Source of the DNA: Clostridia bacterium
GTDB lineage: Bacteria > Bacillota > Clostridia > Christensenellales > Borkfalkiaceae
DNA length: 64,000 nt
Direction of reading: 5' to 3'
Assembly (NCBI GenBank): GCA_013316055.1
Contig: WSNM01000002.1
Coordinates: 30,883-94,882, forward strand
The notes beneath the pieces are model-generated. The model was not told where the DNA came from. It saw only the letters and a program-made list of their open reading frames with translations, and ran no database searches. Below, one piece after another: positions 62,213-64,000 of this stretch (positions within the stretch are counted from its first letter, which is position 1; every line of letters starts with the position of its first letter). The translations under genes were made by a program, and so were the position numbers.

Positions 62213-62912
62213 TCTTTCTCAGCCTCCTTTCGATAAGCTTTATAACGAGGGTTAAAAGATACACTATTGCGAGATAGAATACCGCCGCAACAACCATGGG
62301 CGCGAAGTAGGTTGCAAGATTTTGCCCTGAGCCTATAATTTGCGCCGCGGCAGTTAAATCAACCATGCCTATCATGCTTACGATAGAGGTTTCCTTGATA
62401 AGCGCTATAAGCTCGTTGCCGATAGCGGGGATAACGTTCTTCATGCCCTGCGGAACGATTATCCTTACCATGGTAAAGCTGCTTGCAAGCCCTAACGCTC
62501 TGCCCGCTTCGTTCTGACCCTTGTCTACCGAAAGCAGTCCCGCGCGGATATTTTCGGAAACATATGCGCCGCTGTTTATGCCGAAGGAGAGAATTGCGGT
62601 CACCTCCATAGGAAAGCCGCGTATCGCAAATATTACGAACGCCATTATAAACAGCTGCAACGCCATAGGCGTGCCGCGTATGATTGTGACGTACACGTTG
62701 CAAACCGCCTTTGGAACAATTGCCCATTTGCTTGCTTTGGGCTGAATTTTGACGATGGCAACCAGCGTGCCTAGAAACAGACCGACTGCCGCCGCGCCGA
62801 CGGATATAATGACGGTGGAAAGCAAGCCCTCGCCTAACAGCCGCAGATAGACGGTATCGGTGAAAATATCGCCTATATTCCGAAAAAAATCAGCCAATAA
62901 AATTTGTGACAT
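62199..62912 (-). CDS. Polar amino acid ABC transporter permease
   Basis: The 237-residue HisM/GlnP-type permease has five or so membrane helices and the family EAA loop. It reads [68 protein letters not shown]. It follows the binding-protein gene after a hairpin and overlaps the ATPase gene. Confidence 0.94.
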   Translation of the reverse strand: MSQILLADFFRNIGDIFTDTVYLRLLGEGLLSTVIISVGAAAVGLFLGTLVAIVKIQPKASKWAIVPKAVCNVYVTIIRGTPMALQLFIMAFVIFAIRGFPMEVTAILSFGINSGAYVSENIRAGLLSVDKGQNEAGRALGLASSFTMVRIIVPQGMKNVIPAIGNELIALIKETSIVSMIGMVDLTAAAQIIGSGQNLATYFAPMVVAAVFYLAIVYLLTLVIKLIERRLRKSEKR

Positions 62913-62934
62913 AATTTACTCCGTACAAATGTAA

Positions 62935-62963
62935 AAAAGGAACTGTAAAAAACAGCTCCTTTT
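62935..62963 (-). terminator. Hairpin between binding-protein and permease genes
   Basis: AAAAGGAACTG pairs with CAGCTCCTTTT (one mismatch) and runs into T residues on the minus strand. It is typical of partial termination that lowers permease expression relative to the binding protein. Confidence 0.6.
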
Positions 62964-62979
62964 AATTTTCGAATGCCGT

Positions 62980-63810
62980 TCAGTTTATTCCCAAATGCTT
63001 TGCCACAAGCGCGTTTATACCCGCTTCGCCCAGACCTGCGAGCACGCTGTTGATAGCGTCAAGCAGCTCTGTATTGCCCTTTGTCACGCAGATTGCGTAC
63101 TGCTCCTCGGTGGGGTAAGCGGCTGCGTTGTCCGCGTCTGCGGGATAGTAAACAGCATAGCACTTATAATTTTTATTGTTGTTTACTATGTATTCTGCGG
63201 GCAGCTTGTCGACGACAACCGCGTCAACCTGATTTGCGCCTATCGCGTCCACCGCAAGCTGTGCGCTGTCATAGCCGACGCCGCTTGCGCTGCTGCCCTG
63301 AAGCTGGCCGATATAATCGTCCTCGGCTGTTTCGCCCTTTTCGCCGTTGATTTCAAGATTGACGTAAATGTCGCCCGTGGTGTCGCGCTGATAGCCTATT
63401 GTTTTGCCCGCAAGCGCGCCCCAAAGCACATAATCGGTATCGCCGTCCTTGCTTGAAGCAACCTCGGCGGACGCGGGGAAAATCGCGTACTGTACGGAGG
63501 TGAAGTAGGGGTCGGAAAAAGCTACCTTTGCCTTTCTTTCTTCGGTAATGGTTATGCCCGCCGCGCCGCAGTCGTATTTTTTGCCTTGCGCGACGTTGTC
63601 GATGATAACCTCGAATTTGGTATTTTCGAATACGACCCTTTTGCCGAGGTGCTCGCCTACCATATTCATAATATCAACGTCCACGCCAACAATTTCCGCC
63701 GCCCTTGCAGAGGCCGCGGCTATTATCTCCGCCGCGCGCTCGCCCGCCTTCAATCTGATTTCGGCGGCCTGCTGTTCGGCTTCGGTTATGGATTTTATTA
63801 TATCTTCCAT
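62980..63810 (-). CDS. Chimeric amino-acid binding protein with V-ATPase-like N-terminus
   Basis: Residues from about 40 on (VGVDVDIMNMVGEHLGKRVVFENTKF, DCGAAGITITEERKAKVAFSDPYF, LAGKTIGYQRDTTGDI, VDAVVVDKLPAEYIV) are a family 3 polar amino-acid binding protein. However, the signal peptide, lipobox and first strand are absent. The first 39 residues, MEDIIKSITEAEQQAAEIRL then KAGERAAEIIAAASARAAE, are a charged Ala/Glu helix like the start of V/A-type ATPase stalk subunits. Without export it could not serve the permease. It is a gene fusion by deletion or an assembly chimera. Confidence 0.8.
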   Translation of the reverse strand: MEDIIKSITEAEQQAAEIRLKAGERAAEIIAAASARAAEIVGVDVDIMNMVGEHLGKRVVFENTKFEVIIDNVAQGKKYDCGAAGITITEERKAKVAFSDPYFTSVQYAIFPASAEVASSKDGDTDYVLWGALAGKTIGYQRDTTGDIYVNLEINGEKGETAEDDYIGQLQGSSASGVGYDSAQLAVDAIGANQVDAVVVDKLPAEYIVNNNKNYKCYAVYYPADADNAAAYPTEEQYAICVTKGNTELLDAINSVLAGLGEAGINALVAKHLGIN

Positions 63811-63861
63811 TAAAATACCCGTATGCTTTTTGCGGTAAAAAATTCCCGCTGCGCTTACATT

Positions 63862-63889
63862 AGTATACCACTTTTAACAAAAAATGCAA
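63862..63889 (-). promoter_or_regulatory. Promoter of the chimeric gene
   Basis: On the minus strand TTGCAT (63884-63889), a 16-base spacer, TATACT (63862-63867). If the 5' end comes from a V-ATPase operon, this promoter may too. The rest of 63811-64000 is AT-rich and shows no gene. Confidence 0.55.
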
Positions 63890-64000
63890 TAGCAATTTAA
63901 ATTTATTTGCAATAAACACTCAATTTTTTGTATTCCTTCACAAAATGCGGAGCAACGCGCAAGTCCGCCAAAGGCACGCTCGCCGCACTTTAATTGCAAA

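Overview
The window looks like a chromosomal stretch from an anaerobic member of the Clostridia (Bacillota), probably an uncultured gut-type lineage. Three things suggest this. The gene order follows the Firmicutes blocks rpmB–asp23–fakA–recG, ylxM–ffh–rpsP–khpA–rimM–trmD–rbgA–rnhB–yraN and dprA–topA–trmFO–hslV–hslU. There is an AddAB recombination nuclease and a NiaR-controlled NAD operon. There is also a trimeric [FeFe] hydrogenase of the electron-bifurcating type. Nearly all housekeeping genes are on the + strand, so + is probably the leading strand. No tRNA, rRNA, CRISPR array or transposase was found.

Layout. Bases 1-4.8 kb carry rpmB (minus), asp23, fakA and recG. A CPA2 antiporter (minus) follows, then an accessory pocket at 6.3-8.3 kb. 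This pocket holds a strongly promoted, multi-helix non-coding RNA, a small orphan protein, three tandem XRE-type repressor reading frames, and a divergent cysteine-rich mini-protein behind a triple-operator promoter. From 8.4 to 15.4 kb runs the signal-recognition, ribosome and tRNA-modification block. From 15.5 to 27.4 kb come comM, dprA, topA, trmFO, hslVU, a Sel1-repeat protein, hisS and thioredoxin. At 27.4-27.9 kb a second, independent copy of the repressor/cysteine mini-protein arrangement sits between two terminators. The hydrogenase genes (28.1-32.2 kb) are followed by envelope and lipoprotein genes, a GltD-like flavoprotein, a glycolipid glycosyltransferase, a sugar kinase, a frameshifted mmcQ gene, a 2-hydroxyacid dehydrogenase and addBA. 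The NAD region (49-53.6 kb: nadB, nadC, niaR, pnuC) is interrupted by a very AT-rich alpha/beta hydrolase that looks recently acquired. A truncated sigma factor and grpE–dnaK–dnaJ follow. Next is a 0.5-kb non-coding stretch packed with DnaA-box sequences, then a MATE transporter, cardiolipin synthase and a polar amino-acid ABC transporter. The binding-protein gene of that transporter has a V-ATPase-like N-terminus in place of its secretion signal.

How the parts fit. Most genes serve translation, protein export, genome maintenance, protein quality control, hydrogen-evolving redox balance and NAD synthesis or salvage. The strongest candidate for an undescribed system is the repeated two-part module at 7.4-8.3 kb and 27.4-27.9 kb. 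In each, a small XRE regulator is transcribed divergently from a 61-65 residue protein with four aligned cysteines. The two mini-proteins align without gaps over 48 residues. In each case a consensus TTGACA/17/TATAMT promoter drives the mini-protein, with inverted-repeat candidate operators between or beside the promoter elements. The structured RNA at 6.4-6.84 kb, the DnaA-box cluster and the chimeric binding protein are the next most interesting items.
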